From: JBHJHP01 sp042219825
Lineage (GTDB): Bacteria; Bacteroidota; Bacteroidia; Bacteroidales; UBA5342
Direction: 5' to 3'
NCBI RefSeq assembly: GCF_042219825.1
Contig: NZ_JBHJHQ010000009.1
Span: forward strand, 124,001-188,000
DNA: 64,000 nucleotides
Part shown: piece by piece, positions 7,093 through 15,700 of the stretch
Layout: each line of letters opens with the position of its first letter
How positions within the stretch are numbered: the stretch's first letter is position 1
Position numbers and translations under genes: made by a program
The notes under the pieces: generated by a model
What the model saw: only the letters and a program-made list of their open reading frames with translations
Databases searched by the model: none
Told to the model about the DNA's origin: nothing

Positions 7093-8433
7093 ATGCTTTC
7101 ATTCAAAAAATTTGCTATGTTTCAAAAATTAAGCCTGTTAATCACATTATCATTGCTTTTACTCAGTTGTGCGCCGAAAGAGATTATTGAGCTCCCTATT
7201 ACAGAGCACAACGGAGCCGGACCATTCCATATAGGTCTTGGCGGTATTTCACCCGATCCTGTGAATGACAACGGAAACTGGAAAAACTGCCGGCTACAGG
7301 TTAAAGGAATACCGGAGACCTGGACTGATGCACGTAAAGGTTCTATCCAGACCAACATTTACCAGATGGTTTATCAAAACTATATTGCCGGTAATATTAC
7401 ACTGGATTTTTACCAGCATCTTCAGGATTCATGGAACTGGGATCCTGATACTTTAAATCTTTCCAAAGCACCACTGAAATGTCAGATAGCCTTTGCAACA
7501 GGAAAAGATTCAACAGGTGAAACCATGATTATAATTGACGCCAACAATAACCTGGACTTCAGTGATGATATGGCGTTCAGACCAACAAGGCTGGACCCGC
7601 AAATCAGAACTATTGAGGATAGTCTAATTATGAAACAAGTGGTAATGGTCAGTTTTGAGCAGCTGCAGAATAATAAAATCGTCACATCAAAAGCTCCGCT
7701 TTCTGTCGTCGATTTTCAGAATATGAATATGCTGATGTCTTGTTTTCCATTGTATGCAACAGCGCAGTTTCAGGACAAGAAAATTGCAGTCAGCACAGAG
7801 AATCTCAATGATCCTTCTTTTAAGGAATCTGTAATGGTTCTATTGGATGATAGCCTGAAAGCAGGCAAAAAAGCGGACTTTGATAAACTGGTTTACCAAA
7901 ATGAATATGTAAATATTAACGATAAGATATACGAGTTTCATGGGATAGACCGAAACAGGAATGTCTTAAAGCTGAAAAAGATTGCTACACCACCTGATGA
8001 ATTGTATTCCACACAAATCGGTTTTAACGCCTTCCCATTTCGTGGCAGAAATCTTTTGTCCAAAGATTCATTGTCGCTTGAAAGCCTGAAAGGTAAATAT
8101 GTATACCTCGATTTCTGGTCGGTATACTGTGGACCATGCATCCGTGATCTGCCACATTTAAAAGCACTGCATGACAGCATCGACACAAACAAAATTGAAT
8201 ATGTTGGCATTGTGTGCAGCAGTCCGGAAGATGATATTATGAAAGTACGCGAAAAATATCATATCAACTGGCCTCTTATCATATCACATCCGGAAAACAA
8301 CATTGAAAAGCTCTACGGAATCAGTGGTTATCCCAGTACTTTTTTAATTGATCCGGAGGGAAAGATTATTGCCAGGGATTTAAGGAGTCAGCAGTTGAAA
8401 GACAAAGTTAAGCAGCTTTCTCTTCACTTGTAA
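7093..8433 (+). CDS. TlpA-like thiol-disulfide oxidoreductase lipoprotein
   Basis: 446 residues with a lipoprotein signal (LSLLLLSC, Cys about 26). Residues about 30-290 are a poorly conserved extracytoplasmic region of the kind placed before thioredoxin folds in many Bacteroidota lipoproteins. Residues about 315-446 are a TlpA/ResA-like thioredoxin domain with the active site CGPC (Cys346, Cys349) in LDFWSVYCGPC and the cis-proline loop SGYPSTFLID. It probably reduces or exchanges disulfides of envelope proteins. Two in-frame ATGs (7093, 7117) are possible starts. It is followed at 24 bp by the M61 peptidase on the same strand. Target protein unknown. Confidence 0.85.
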   Translation: MLSFKKFAMFQKLSLLITLSLLLLSCAPKEIIELPITEHNGAGPFHIGLGGISPDPVNDNGNWKNCRLQVKGIPETWTDARKGSIQTNIYQMVYQNYIAGNITLDFYQHLQDSWNWDPDTLNLSKAPLKCQIAFATGKDSTGETMIIIDANNNLDFSDDMAFRPTRLDPQIRTIEDSLIMKQVVMVSFEQLQNNKIVTSKAPLSVVDFQNMNMLMSCFPLYATAQFQDKKIAVSTENLNDPSFKESVMVLLDDSLKAGKKADFDKLVYQNEYVNINDKIYEFHGIDRNRNVLKLKKIATPPDELYSTQIGFNAFPFRGRNLLSKDSLSLESLKGKYVYLDFWSVYCGPCIRDLPHLKALHDSIDTNKIEYVGIVCSSPEDDIMKVREKYHINWPLIISHPENNIEKLYGISGYPSTFLIDPEGKIIARDLRSQQLKDKVKQLSLHL

Positions 8434-8456
8434 TCATCTTACAAATAATAAGCAAC

Positions 8457-10052
8457 ATGACATATCTAGGCCTGCTCATATTTTCCGGATCAAAACACAA
8501 AAGAACAGCGATTAAAACTGCAAGGTATTTCTTCAGCATGCTGACCTTTTCTCTGATTCTCTCATCAAATGCGGTATTTGCAGAACAACGACCGGTTTTT
8601 AACTATCTGATATCGATCGATAATCCCGGATCACACCGATATCATGTAACACTTGAAACATCGGGCTGGCAAACTGACACCCTGGAGTTGAAACTACCGG
8701 TCTGGATGCCGGGATACTACCAGGTGATGGATTACGCGAGGTCAGTTACAGATATGACCGCAAAAACAGCGAATGGGCAGGAACTAAAAATAATTGGTAG
8801 CGGTAAGAGTTCATGGACTTTAACCGGTGTGAAAAACAAACGTTTCAGTTTAGATTACAACATTGAAACTTATCGCAGATTCGTAGCCAACAGTTATGTT
8901 GATGAAGAACACGCTTACATTGTTCCTTCAAATACCTTTCTTTATTCCGAAAACTATCTGAGCTCACCGGTTACTGTAATATTAATGTCAGCTTACAGGG
9001 ACATTGCAACAGGACTAAAAAAGATTGCAGAAGATCCAATCACATTTACAGCTTCTGATTTTGATATATTGTATGACTGTCCGATACTGGCCGGGAATCT
9101 TGATTCGTTTCCATCATTCAAAGTTAACGGTATTGAACACCGGTTCACAGCCTATAAACCAGGAACATTTAATGCACAACTTTTAATGCAAAAGTTACAA
9201 AAAGCGATCACATATGCCACTACACTTATGGGAGACATACCCTATGAAAGCTACACCTTTATTGGAATTGGACCTGGAAGAGGAGGAATAGAACATCTTA
9301 ACAATACTATTGTAAGTTTTAACGGGGATGATCTGGTTTCTGAAAAAGCCCTTAATAAAACATTGAATTTTTTAGTGCATGAATATTTTCATAACTACAA
9401 TGTAAAACGCATCAGACCTTATGAGCTGGGCCCCTTCGATTATGGTAGGGAAAACAGGACAAATCAACTGTGGATATCCGAAGGTCTGACTGTTTATTAT
9501 GAATACCTGATTCTTAAACGGGCAGATCTGATTGATACCGGCACATTGTTTTCTAATCTTGAGAATGACATTAATGCCACAGAAAATGATCCGGGAAGAC
9601 ATTTTCAGTCGTTGGTACAGGCCAGTTATTACACATGGGAAGACGGACCGTTTGGAACACCTGAAGGGACAGAAGACAAGTCAATAAGTTATTATCAGAA
9701 AGGTCCGGTAATGGGACTTCTGCTCGACTTTACCATTCGCCATGCCACAGAAAACAGAAAATCGCTGGATGATGTCATGCGTTATTTGTACCGTGAATTT
9801 TACCAGGACAAGCAGCGCGGTTTCACCGAGGCAGAATTTCAGCAGGTATGTGAAGAGATTGCCGGACAATCCTTAAGTACCTTTTTTGAATATATCTGCA
9901 CGACTAAGGAACCGGATTATGCCTCTTACCTGGGATATGCCGGTCTGCAGCTTAAAAAGGAGAAGGATCAAAACAATGTGCATTACAGAATTAAACGGAT
10001 TGAACAACCAGACAAACTACAGCAACAGATTTTAAAGAGCTGGCTTGAATAG
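8457..10052 (+). CDS. M61 glycyl-aminopeptidase family metallopeptidase
   Basis: 531 residues. A hydrophobic leader around 27-42 ends near AVFAEQ and looks like a signal peptide, so the true start may be internal (ATG at residue 28). The N-terminal beta domain (YLISIDNPGSHRYHVTLETSG; PVWMPGYYQVMDYAR) precedes the catalytic domain with zinc motif HEYFH (His308, Glu309, His312) and third ligand Glu342 (ISEGLTVYYEY), all typical of family M61. The GIGPGRGGIEHLNNT stretch is also family-typical. M61 proteins usually have a C-terminal PDZ domain; here the protein stops where that domain would start, so it is short. Convergent with the GNAT gene, with stop codons touching (10052/10053). Confidence 0.85.
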   Translation: MTYLGLLIFSGSKHKRTAIKTARYFFSMLTFSLILSSNAVFAEQRPVFNYLISIDNPGSHRYHVTLETSGWQTDTLELKLPVWMPGYYQVMDYARSVTDMTAKTANGQELKIIGSGKSSWTLTGVKNKRFSLDYNIETYRRFVANSYVDEEHAYIVPSNTFLYSENYLSSPVTVILMSAYRDIATGLKKIAEDPITFTASDFDILYDCPILAGNLDSFPSFKVNGIEHRFTAYKPGTFNAQLLMQKLQKAITYATTLMGDIPYESYTFIGIGPGRGGIEHLNNTIVSFNGDDLVSEKALNKTLNFLVHEYFHNYNVKRIRPYELGPFDYGRENRTNQLWISEGLTVYYEYLILKRADLIDTGTLFSNLENDINATENDPGRHFQSLVQASYYTWEDGPFGTPEGTEDKSISYYQKGPVMGLLLDFTIRHATENRKSLDDVMRYLYREFYQDKQRGFTEAEFQQVCEEIAGQSLSTFFEYICTTKEPDYASYLGYAGLQLKKEKDQNNVHYRIKRIEQPDKLQQQILKSWLE

Positions 10053-10526
10053 TTACAGGTTTCTTTCCCAAAAAAACATATTGGGATCGCACTGTTTAAA
10101 ACCGGATTTTTTATACAGACCCTGTGCCTTAAAATTGTCCTCACGAACCTCAAGATTGATTCGGCAATATCCCTGCGATTCACAATAGAAAATAATTTCA
10201 TCCATTAAAAAACTGCCAACACCTTTTTGCCTGTATTCCGGTGTAACAATATAATCGTGAATATTCAGCAGCTGTTTGCCCCTGAATGTGGAATAATTAA
10301 TAAAGCAATTGGCCATGGCAATATACTCATTACCTGCTTTTACCAGAAAACCGCAATAATTGGATTGCTTCATTAAATCCTGCACTACCTTGGAGGATTG
10401 TTCCGGGTAGAGCTGCCGTTTGCTGCCCATTTCATCGATCATATACACGCTTAACAGCTTTTTGAACGCCGTAATGTGTGACATTCGCTTTAAGTCAATC
10501 AGTTCAAAAGTTAGTTCTTTATCCAT
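10053..10526 (-). CDS. GNAT family N-acetyltransferase, coupled to nifA
   Basis: 157 residues forming one GNAT domain: motif A is YIVTPEYRQKGVGSFLMDEIIFYC with the acetyl-CoA loop Q-x-x-G-V-G, and motif B is NFKAQGLYKKSGFK. The substrate cannot be read from sequence. It starts only 4 bp after the nifA stop, so it is almost certainly co-translated with nifA and is the last gene of the leftward nif block. This placement suggests expression during nitrogen limitation; a direct role in nitrogen fixation is unproven. Confidence 0.85.
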   Translation of the reverse strand: MDKELTFELIDLKRMSHITAFKKLLSVYMIDEMGSKRQLYPEQSSKVVQDLMKQSNYCGFLVKAGNEYIAMANCFINYSTFRGKQLLNIHDYIVTPEYRQKGVGSFLMDEIIFYCESQGYCRINLEVREDNFKAQGLYKKSGFKQCDPNMFFWERNL

Positions 10527-10530
10527 AAGC

Positions 10531-12102
10531 TCAAACTTTATATCGCCAGACGTCGAGTTTATATTTTTGTATTCTTGATCCTAACATTCGTTCGGTAATC
10601 AGCAATTCCGTAGCAGCTTTTGCAATATTACCTTTGGTTGCAATCAACGCATCAATAATCAGTTGCTTTTCAATTTTTTCAACCACGTACGAAAGTCCAC
10701 CTTTCGATTGCGTATCGGACGATGCCGCTGTTTGTAATGTTGGTGGCAAATTGTAACTGTGAATCACATTATCCGTAGTTAAAATACATGCCCGCTCAAT
10801 CACGTTTTCCAGCTCACGCACGTTACCCGGCCACGAATATACCATCAGCATATTTATGGCAGATGTGGTTATACGCTTAATGGATGTTTTATTGACTTTA
10901 TTGAACTTGGAAATAAAATGATCTACAAGAGGGGGGATGTCGTTTCGCCTGTCCCTTAATGAAGGAAGAAACAACGGAAACACGTTAATCCGGTAAAACA
11001 AGTCCTCACGGAATGTTCCTTCCAGAATGGCTTGTTCAAGGTTCTTATTGGTGGCACAAATAATTCTTACGTTCACTTTTATGGTTTCGGTTCCACCTAA
11101 ACGTTCAAATTCCTTCTCCTGCAGAATCCTTAAAATTTTGACCTGCGTGGTTAAAGGGATATCGCCTATCTCATCCAAAAATATGGTACCACCGTCGGCC
11201 ATCTCAAAGCGCCCTTTTCGTTGTTTTTCAGCACCGGTAAAAGCGCCTTTTTCGTGCCCGAACAATTCACTTTCAATAAGAGAATCGGGTAATGCAGAAC
11301 AGTTCACTTTTATAAAAGGTTTTTCTTTTCTCTGGCTCACCCTGTGGATGGCATCGGCCACCAGTTCCTTACCACAACCGCTTTCACCACGGATAAGTAC
11401 CGAAGAATTCGTTGGCGAAACCATATCAATTAAGGAATAAACATCCTGCATTTTTGAGGAATTGCCAATCATATTACTGGGTTTACTGTCTGATCCAACC
11501 CTTTCGTGCAACACCTGGTTTTCCTTTTTCAGGCGTTCGATTTCTTCCAGTCTGTCCTGACGTACCCTCACAGCCTGTGTGATAAGAGAGCCAATAATCG
11601 ACAATAAGCGTTTATCTTCTTCAATGGTAATTCTCGGATTGAATTTCCGGGTCATAGATAGTGCACCTGCGACTTTGCTATCCTGCATAATCGGCACACA
11701 TATAAAGGTAAGCTCCTTTCCATCAACTGTTAAATCCTGCTTTGTTTTATTTAGGAAAAGACGCGATTTGGAAATTTCCTGCACCACAACCGGGTGGGCA
11801 GTTTCAACGACCCTGCCAATTATACCTTCTCCTAAATTATATTTACCACGGGAAGTCTGGGCAGGACTCAGACCATGAGCTACCTCAATGTAAATCTTTG
11901 AACTCTCACGTTCAAGCACATTAAGGAAGGCACTTTCTCCGTGCAGGTATTCACACATTTTCTTCAAAATAAGGGGCAACTCTTCTGTTATCTCCCGGCT
12001 ACGCATTAACTGCGTACTGATGTCAAACAAAAGAGTCAACTCCTTATATCCATAGCACTCATTGTGCGTCTTCACGCAACGTCTAACTTCCATAGCAATC
12101 AA
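10531..12102 (-). CDS. nifA: NifA-type sigma-54-dependent transcriptional activator
   Basis: 523 residues. GAF sensor domain about 35-185. AAA+ domain with Walker A GESGCGKE (239-246), sigma-54 contact loop GAFTGA (286-291), Walker B GGTIFLDEIGD (304-314). C-terminal helix-turn-helix about 486-514 (GNIAKAATELLITERMLGSRIQKY), whose ITERMLG..I.KY form is characteristic of NifA/AnfA/VnfA. It should drive open-complex formation at sigma-54 promoters such as 23228-23243. The Cys-x4-Cys oxygen-sensing linker of alpha-proteobacterial NifA between AAA+ and HTH is absent; that region has a single Cys (439). Followed at 4 bp by a GNAT gene. Co-directional with all nif genes. Confidence 0.92.
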   Translation of the reverse strand: MIAMEVRRCVKTHNECYGYKELTLLFDISTQLMRSREITEELPLILKKMCEYLHGESAFLNVLERESSKIYIEVAHGLSPAQTSRGKYNLGEGIIGRVVETAHPVVVQEISKSRLFLNKTKQDLTVDGKELTFICVPIMQDSKVAGALSMTRKFNPRITIEEDKRLLSIIGSLITQAVRVRQDRLEEIERLKKENQVLHERVGSDSKPSNMIGNSSKMQDVYSLIDMVSPTNSSVLIRGESGCGKELVADAIHRVSQRKEKPFIKVNCSALPDSLIESELFGHEKGAFTGAEKQRKGRFEMADGGTIFLDEIGDIPLTTQVKILRILQEKEFERLGGTETIKVNVRIICATNKNLEQAILEGTFREDLFYRINVFPLFLPSLRDRRNDIPPLVDHFISKFNKVNKTSIKRITTSAINMLMVYSWPGNVRELENVIERACILTTDNVIHSYNLPPTLQTAASSDTQSKGGLSYVVEKIEKQLIIDALIATKGNIAKAATELLITERMLGSRIQKYKLDVWRYKV

Positions 12103-12249
12103 GAATCTTTCACCTGATGCAAAGTTATCTATTTTTACAAATATTTTCTACATAGACATCATTTTATTTTAATATAATTTTAAATGATATCATTTTTATA
12201 TTATAACTATATTTTAAATGTTATTTTGATATTTTATTCAGTATTTTTA
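12103..12249 (-). promoter_or_regulatory. AT-rich leader upstream of nifA
   Basis: 147 bp, strongly AT-rich, between the HEPN-like gene and nifA. It contains the perfect palindrome at 12182-12195 and short direct TTTTAAATG repeats. It could hold an internal nifA promoter, giving nifA expression independent of the nifH promoter. Confidence 0.4.
12182..12195. promoter_or_regulatory. Perfect 14-bp palindrome upstream of nifA
   Basis: AAATGATATCATTT, fully self-complementary, about 80 bp before the nifA start codon. A possible operator for a dimeric regulator; in such AT-rich DNA a chance palindrome is also possible. A related pair of half-sites (AAAATGAT and ATCATTTT) lies at 15661-15690 between nifN and nifB. 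Confidence 0.4.
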
Positions 12250-12630
12250 TTATTGAAACTGGCATTTTACCATTTCATCAATCTCTTCCACACATTTTAC
12301 CATTCGTTTCAGGTCAGCCGGTTCTATTTTTTTAGGTTTAATGGACTCCAGTGAACACCATGTATGGAACCGGTTAATAAACCTACCTTCATCAATTAAT
12401 CCAAGACGTACAGGTAAGTGAATGGAAGTCGCTCTGAGCATCGCTGAAATAGAACCATGTTCCACAACCTCGTCATATTTCATCAATACAGCGGATAACA
12501 TAGCCTCTGCAGACATACAAATCATATTATACGCCACTTCGGGACCAAGTTTTGCCTTCTCAAAATCCATTTTCTGAAGCTTATGCAGGTATGCTTCCCC
12601 TTCTCTATAAACAGAAATTATATTGTCCAT
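12250..12630 (-). CDS. Small HEPN-like all-helical protein in the nif block
   Basis: 126 residues, predicted mostly helical, with the HEPN-like pattern of an N-terminal amphipathic helix (YREGEAYLHKLQKMDFEKAKLGPEVAYNMICMSAEAMLSAVLM) followed by a short VVEHGSI turn and a C-terminal helix KRMVKCVEEIDEMVKC. The typical RNase R-x4-6-H motif is not evident. It lies 40 bp after nifV and 147 bp before nifA, on the same strand, so it is probably expressed with them. I do not know a named nif gene with this sequence. A role in FeMo-cofactor handling or regulation would be pure inference. Confidence 0.6.
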   Translation of the reverse strand: MDNIISVYREGEAYLHKLQKMDFEKAKLGPEVAYNMICMSAEAMLSAVLMKYDEVVEHGSISAMLRATSIHLPVRLGLIDEGRFINRFHTWCSLESIKPKKIEPADLKRMVKCVEEIDEMVKCQFQ

Positions 12631-12670
12631 ACAAATTATTTTAAAACATTATATCCTTATTTATAACCTC

Positions 12671-13825
12671 TTAAGTGAAAAGACTATGATATACATTCAT
12701 GACATGATTATCGCTTAAAATTGTACGGGTGCTCATCGCTATGTCACGGATACCTCGCATAATCATCATAAGCTGAATAGAATTCAGGATAATTCCCCTG
12801 TCTTTAAAAAAACTTTCCACTGAAGCCTTTCCTGAATGTTTGCCAAATACAATACGATTTTGTTTTTTCCCAACTACCGATTCATCAAAGGGCTGATATG
12901 TAAGTTTGTTTTTTAATATGCATCTGGTATGAATGCCTGTTTCATGCGAGAATGCATTTTCTCCAACGATTGGTTTTGAAGGATGGAGCTGAATATTTGA
13001 ACGTTCGGCTACCAGTTGCGATAATTCACTTATGACTGAAAAGTTATAGGGTCCTGAAGCTATTAATGCCTGATTCATCCCCATTATTACCTCTTCGATT
13101 GCTGCATTTCCGGCCCTTTCACCCAATCCGTTAACAGTTCCGCTTATGCTGTTTGCCCCACTCATCAAAGCAGTTATAGCATTAGCTGTTGCCATTCCCA
13201 GATCATTATGTGGATGAAATTCAAAATCCCCAGATGGAAATATTTCCCTCAGGCTTCCAAATAATTCACTAACCATTACGGGATTCATCACACCCACAGT
13301 ATCTGCAATCCGAACCCTTTCTGCTCCAAGGTTGAACGCTTTTTCAACGAACGATTGCAGAAAGGGATACTCAGCCCTTGATGCATCCTGTGCACCAATA
13401 TATACTCTGTCAAACTTATTCAAAGCATAGGGTAAAAGATAGTCCATAGAATCGAGTACCCAGGCAGGACTTTTATCCATAGCCATTAAATGCAGGTGCG
13501 ACACAGGAAATGAAATATTCACTGCATCCACTCCGGATTTTTCAGCCATATCTATATCGTACTTCATGGCACGGCACCATGCTATGCTAATGAATCCCCG
13601 TTTCATTGCCACTATCGCCTGCATATCCGCAACTTCTTCTTCTCCCATTGCAGGTGTTCCGATCTCCAGCTCTTCAATGCCTAAAGCATCAAGTTTTGCT
13701 GCTATTTCCAGTTTGTCCGGTTGAAAGAAAACAACTCCGGGAGCCTGTTCACCGTCCCGTAGCGTGGTATCAACCAGGTATTTTCTCTCCTTAACCATTA
13801 TTTGTGATTTATGATTGATTTTCAT
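12671..13825 (-). CDS. nifV: Homocitrate synthase NifV
   Basis: 384 residues of the LeuA/homocitrate synthase family: DTTLRDGEQAPGV near the start, HPHNDLGMATANA (metal-binding His pair), NGLGERAGNAAIEEV and GENAFSHETGIH. It condenses acetyl-CoA and 2-oxoglutarate to (R)-homocitrate, the organic ligand of FeMo-cofactor. The single catalytic module without a LeuA regulatory C-domain and the location between the nif ferredoxin and nifA support NifV over isopropylmalate synthase. A second in-frame ATG at 13798 (MVKERKYLVDTTLRDG) is an alternative start closer to the usual length. Confidence 0.92.
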   Translation of the reverse strand: MKINHKSQIMVKERKYLVDTTLRDGEQAPGVVFFQPDKLEIAAKLDALGIEELEIGTPAMGEEEVADMQAIVAMKRGFISIAWCRAMKYDIDMAEKSGVDAVNISFPVSHLHLMAMDKSPAWVLDSMDYLLPYALNKFDRVYIGAQDASRAEYPFLQSFVEKAFNLGAERVRIADTVGVMNPVMVSELFGSLREIFPSGDFEFHPHNDLGMATANAITALMSGANSISGTVNGLGERAGNAAIEEVIMGMNQALIASGPYNFSVISELSQLVAERSNIQLHPSKPIVGENAFSHETGIHTRCILKNKLTYQPFDESVVGKKQNRIVFGKHSGKASVESFFKDRGIILNSIQLMMIMRGIRDIAMSTRTILSDNHVMNVYHSLFT

Positions 13826-13933
13826 GTACTGTGACCTTGTAAAATCCGGTCAGCAAAAGACCAATTAATTCGTAATTCATAATTCGTAATTAAACTGGGC
13901 CCTTTTGCTTTCCGGTTCACATAAATCACAATT

Positions 13934-14239
13934 TTAATCGGCAATTAAATATTCTTCTACGGCTTCACCTTCTTCCAAAGCATCCAGTATTTCATCAATA
14001 CGTTCTTCGGTGATTCCACCATACCAAAGGTTCATTGGTTGTATGACCATTACCGGTCCCTGAGAACAAACATTCAAACATGCGGTAGATGTAATAGCCA
14101 CATCAATTCCTCTGTCAGCACATTCTTCCATAATGTACGGTATAAAATCTTTCGCACCGTTTTTGTTGCAGTATCCCTGTGCATCTCCTGCCACCCTGTA
14201 GGAGTTGCATACTAAAATCTGATATTCAGGCTTCTTCAT
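13934..14239 (-). CDS. Thioredoxin-like [2Fe-2S] ferredoxin
   Basis: 101 residues matching the thioredoxin-fold [2Fe-2S] ferredoxins (Clostridium pasteurianum 2Fe ferredoxin / Shethna protein I type). Ligand pattern is Cys-x(12)-Cys near the N-terminus (CNSYRVAGDAQGYC) and Cys-x3-Cys (CLNVC) in the middle, followed by GPVMVIQPMNLWYGGI. In C. pasteurianum and Azotobacter relatives this ferredoxin interacts with the MoFe protein and is encoded near nif genes. Here it sits 49 bp after nifB, so a role as an electron carrier or cluster protein for nitrogenase or its assembly is likely. Confidence 0.9.
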   Translation of the reverse strand: MKKPEYQILVCNSYRVAGDAQGYCNKNGAKDFIPYIMEECADRGIDVAITSTACLNVCSQGPVMVIQPMNLWYGGITEERIDEILDALEEGEAVEEYLIAD

Positions 14240-14288
14240 TTTATAAGCTTTAAATCGTGTTATTTATTTTTTATTATCATTTTCAAAA

Positions 14289-15539
14289 TCAACCACAACC
14301 GGTTCCTGTTCCGGCACATTCACTACCACAGCTAAATGCATCCCTTTTTTTAACGCATTTAAGTTCTTTCCCTTTATAAACAGAATCCAATCCTTCATCA
14401 ATTAAACCACTCATTTCTATGATCTCCAATCCTGATTTACTCAGGTATTTATAGGGTGATGAACCTACTCCACCAACCAGAATAGCCCTACAATCAGAAA
14501 GCGTATCTGCTAAATCAGTCCAGCGTTGAATACCTGTGCCACGATTCGGGGTTACCCTTTGTTCAATCATGCGATATCCTGACGGTGTTTCCGAGAAAAT
14601 ATACAGGCTTGATGCTTCACCCAGATGCTGATTGACCAGCATACCTTCATGCGAGGCCACAGCCACATATTTGCGGTTTTCATCTTCTTTAGGTTTCATG
14701 GCGAAATCACGGATCATTTGTGTGGCTTCTGCAATATCCTTTCCAAGTAATCCGGCAGCATCGGCACGACAGCGCGCGCAATGTGTCATAGGTTTCAGAT
14801 ACATGCCGATCATTTTACGTACATCCCTCATCAGTTCTTTTGAAGGTTCTTCCATATCCTCAAAAGGCGTATCCTTAACAGGATAAAGAGGAATGGCATT
14901 CTGCGTATCAGCACCCATCTCAGCCATGCGTTTACTGAGTTCAGGAATGTGAAAATCATTCATTCCAGGCATAACAATAGTATTGATCTTTACTGTTATA
15001 CCTTTCTCCTTTAATAACCTGACGGCCTCCAGCTGTTTTTCCAGCAAAAGTTCTGCAGCCTGTTTCCCCCTGAAAATTCTTTTTTCATGCCTGACCCAAC
15101 TGTAAACCGGTTCGGTAATTTCGGTATCAATACCGTTAATGGTAATTGTTACATGACCAACTCCAAGCTCAGCCAGTTCATCAATATAAGGTGAAATATT
15201 CAACCCGTTGGATGACAGACAGGCAATCATTTCAGGCAATTCCTGCTTCATTAAACGCAGGGTTTCCATGGTGAGTTCCGGTGTGGCAAAAGGATCACCC
15301 GGACCGGCAATACCTGCCACAGTTATTTGCGGATGTTTGGATGTTAATGCCTTCAAATAATCAACAGCCTGAACCGGCGATAAAACCGATGATGTTACGC
15401 CCGGACGTGATTCATTCACACAGTCGTGGTCGCGGTTGCAATAGTTACACTGAATATTGCATTTTGGTGCCACCGGCAGATGTACCCTCCCGTACTTTCC
15501 TTTGGCCTCTTTGTTAAAACATGGATGTTTTTCGTTCAT
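14289..15539 (-). CDS. nifB: Nitrogenase cofactor biosynthesis radical SAM protein NifB (with NifX-like domain)
   Basis: 416 residues. The radical SAM domain has the Cys27-x3-Cys31-x2-Cys34 motif (CNIQCNYC) and NifB signatures NRDHDCVNESRPGVTS and GIAGPGDPFATPELT; further conserved Cys lie in MTHCARCRADAAGLLG. It builds NifB-co, the 8Fe-9S-C precursor of FeMo-co. Residues about 295-395 form a C-terminal NifX/NafY-like domain (VAVASHEGMLVNQHLGEASSLYIF). The protein ends in a cysteine-rich tail (SCGSECAGTGTGC). Separated from nifN by a 161-bp gap with a long hairpin. Confidence 0.96.
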   Translation of the reverse strand: MNEKHPCFNKEAKGKYGRVHLPVAPKCNIQCNYCNRDHDCVNESRPGVTSSVLSPVQAVDYLKALTSKHPQITVAGIAGPGDPFATPELTMETLRLMKQELPEMIACLSSNGLNISPYIDELAELGVGHVTITINGIDTEITEPVYSWVRHEKRIFRGKQAAELLLEKQLEAVRLLKEKGITVKINTIVMPGMNDFHIPELSKRMAEMGADTQNAIPLYPVKDTPFEDMEEPSKELMRDVRKMIGMYLKPMTHCARCRADAAGLLGKDIAEATQMIRDFAMKPKEDENRKYVAVASHEGMLVNQHLGEASSLYIFSETPSGYRMIEQRVTPNRGTGIQRWTDLADTLSDCRAILVGGVGSSPYKYLSKSGLEIIEMSGLIDEGLDSVYKGKELKCVKKRDAFSCGSECAGTGTGCG

Positions 15540-15578
15540 TTCTGCTCGTTTTTACCTGTTAATGAATCTAGCTTCTAT

Positions 15579-15646
15579 ACCGATTATGAATTTGTCAGAG
15601 TCATCATTTCGCTTCGTTTATTATGACTTACAAATTCTATATCGGA
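15579..15646 (-). other. Long imperfect hairpin between nifN and nifB
   Basis: CCGAT...GAATTTGT...GTCAT (from 15580) is answered by ATGAC...ACAAATTC...ATCGG (to 15644). Roughly 19 of 22 aligned positions pair, with a two-base bulge and a loop of about 14 nt. In the leftward transcript it forms a stem-loop just before nifB. It has no T-run, so it is more likely an mRNA-stability or processing element than a terminator. Confidence 0.5.
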
Positions 15647-15700
15647 ATAATCCCATATTTAAAATGATATTCTAATAGCTTAATCATTTTCAAAATGGCA

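Noticed and set aside
14274..15697. ATCATTTTCAAAAT shared just after the nifB and nifN stop codons
   Set aside because: Short, AT-rich and without clear partner structure; could be chance.
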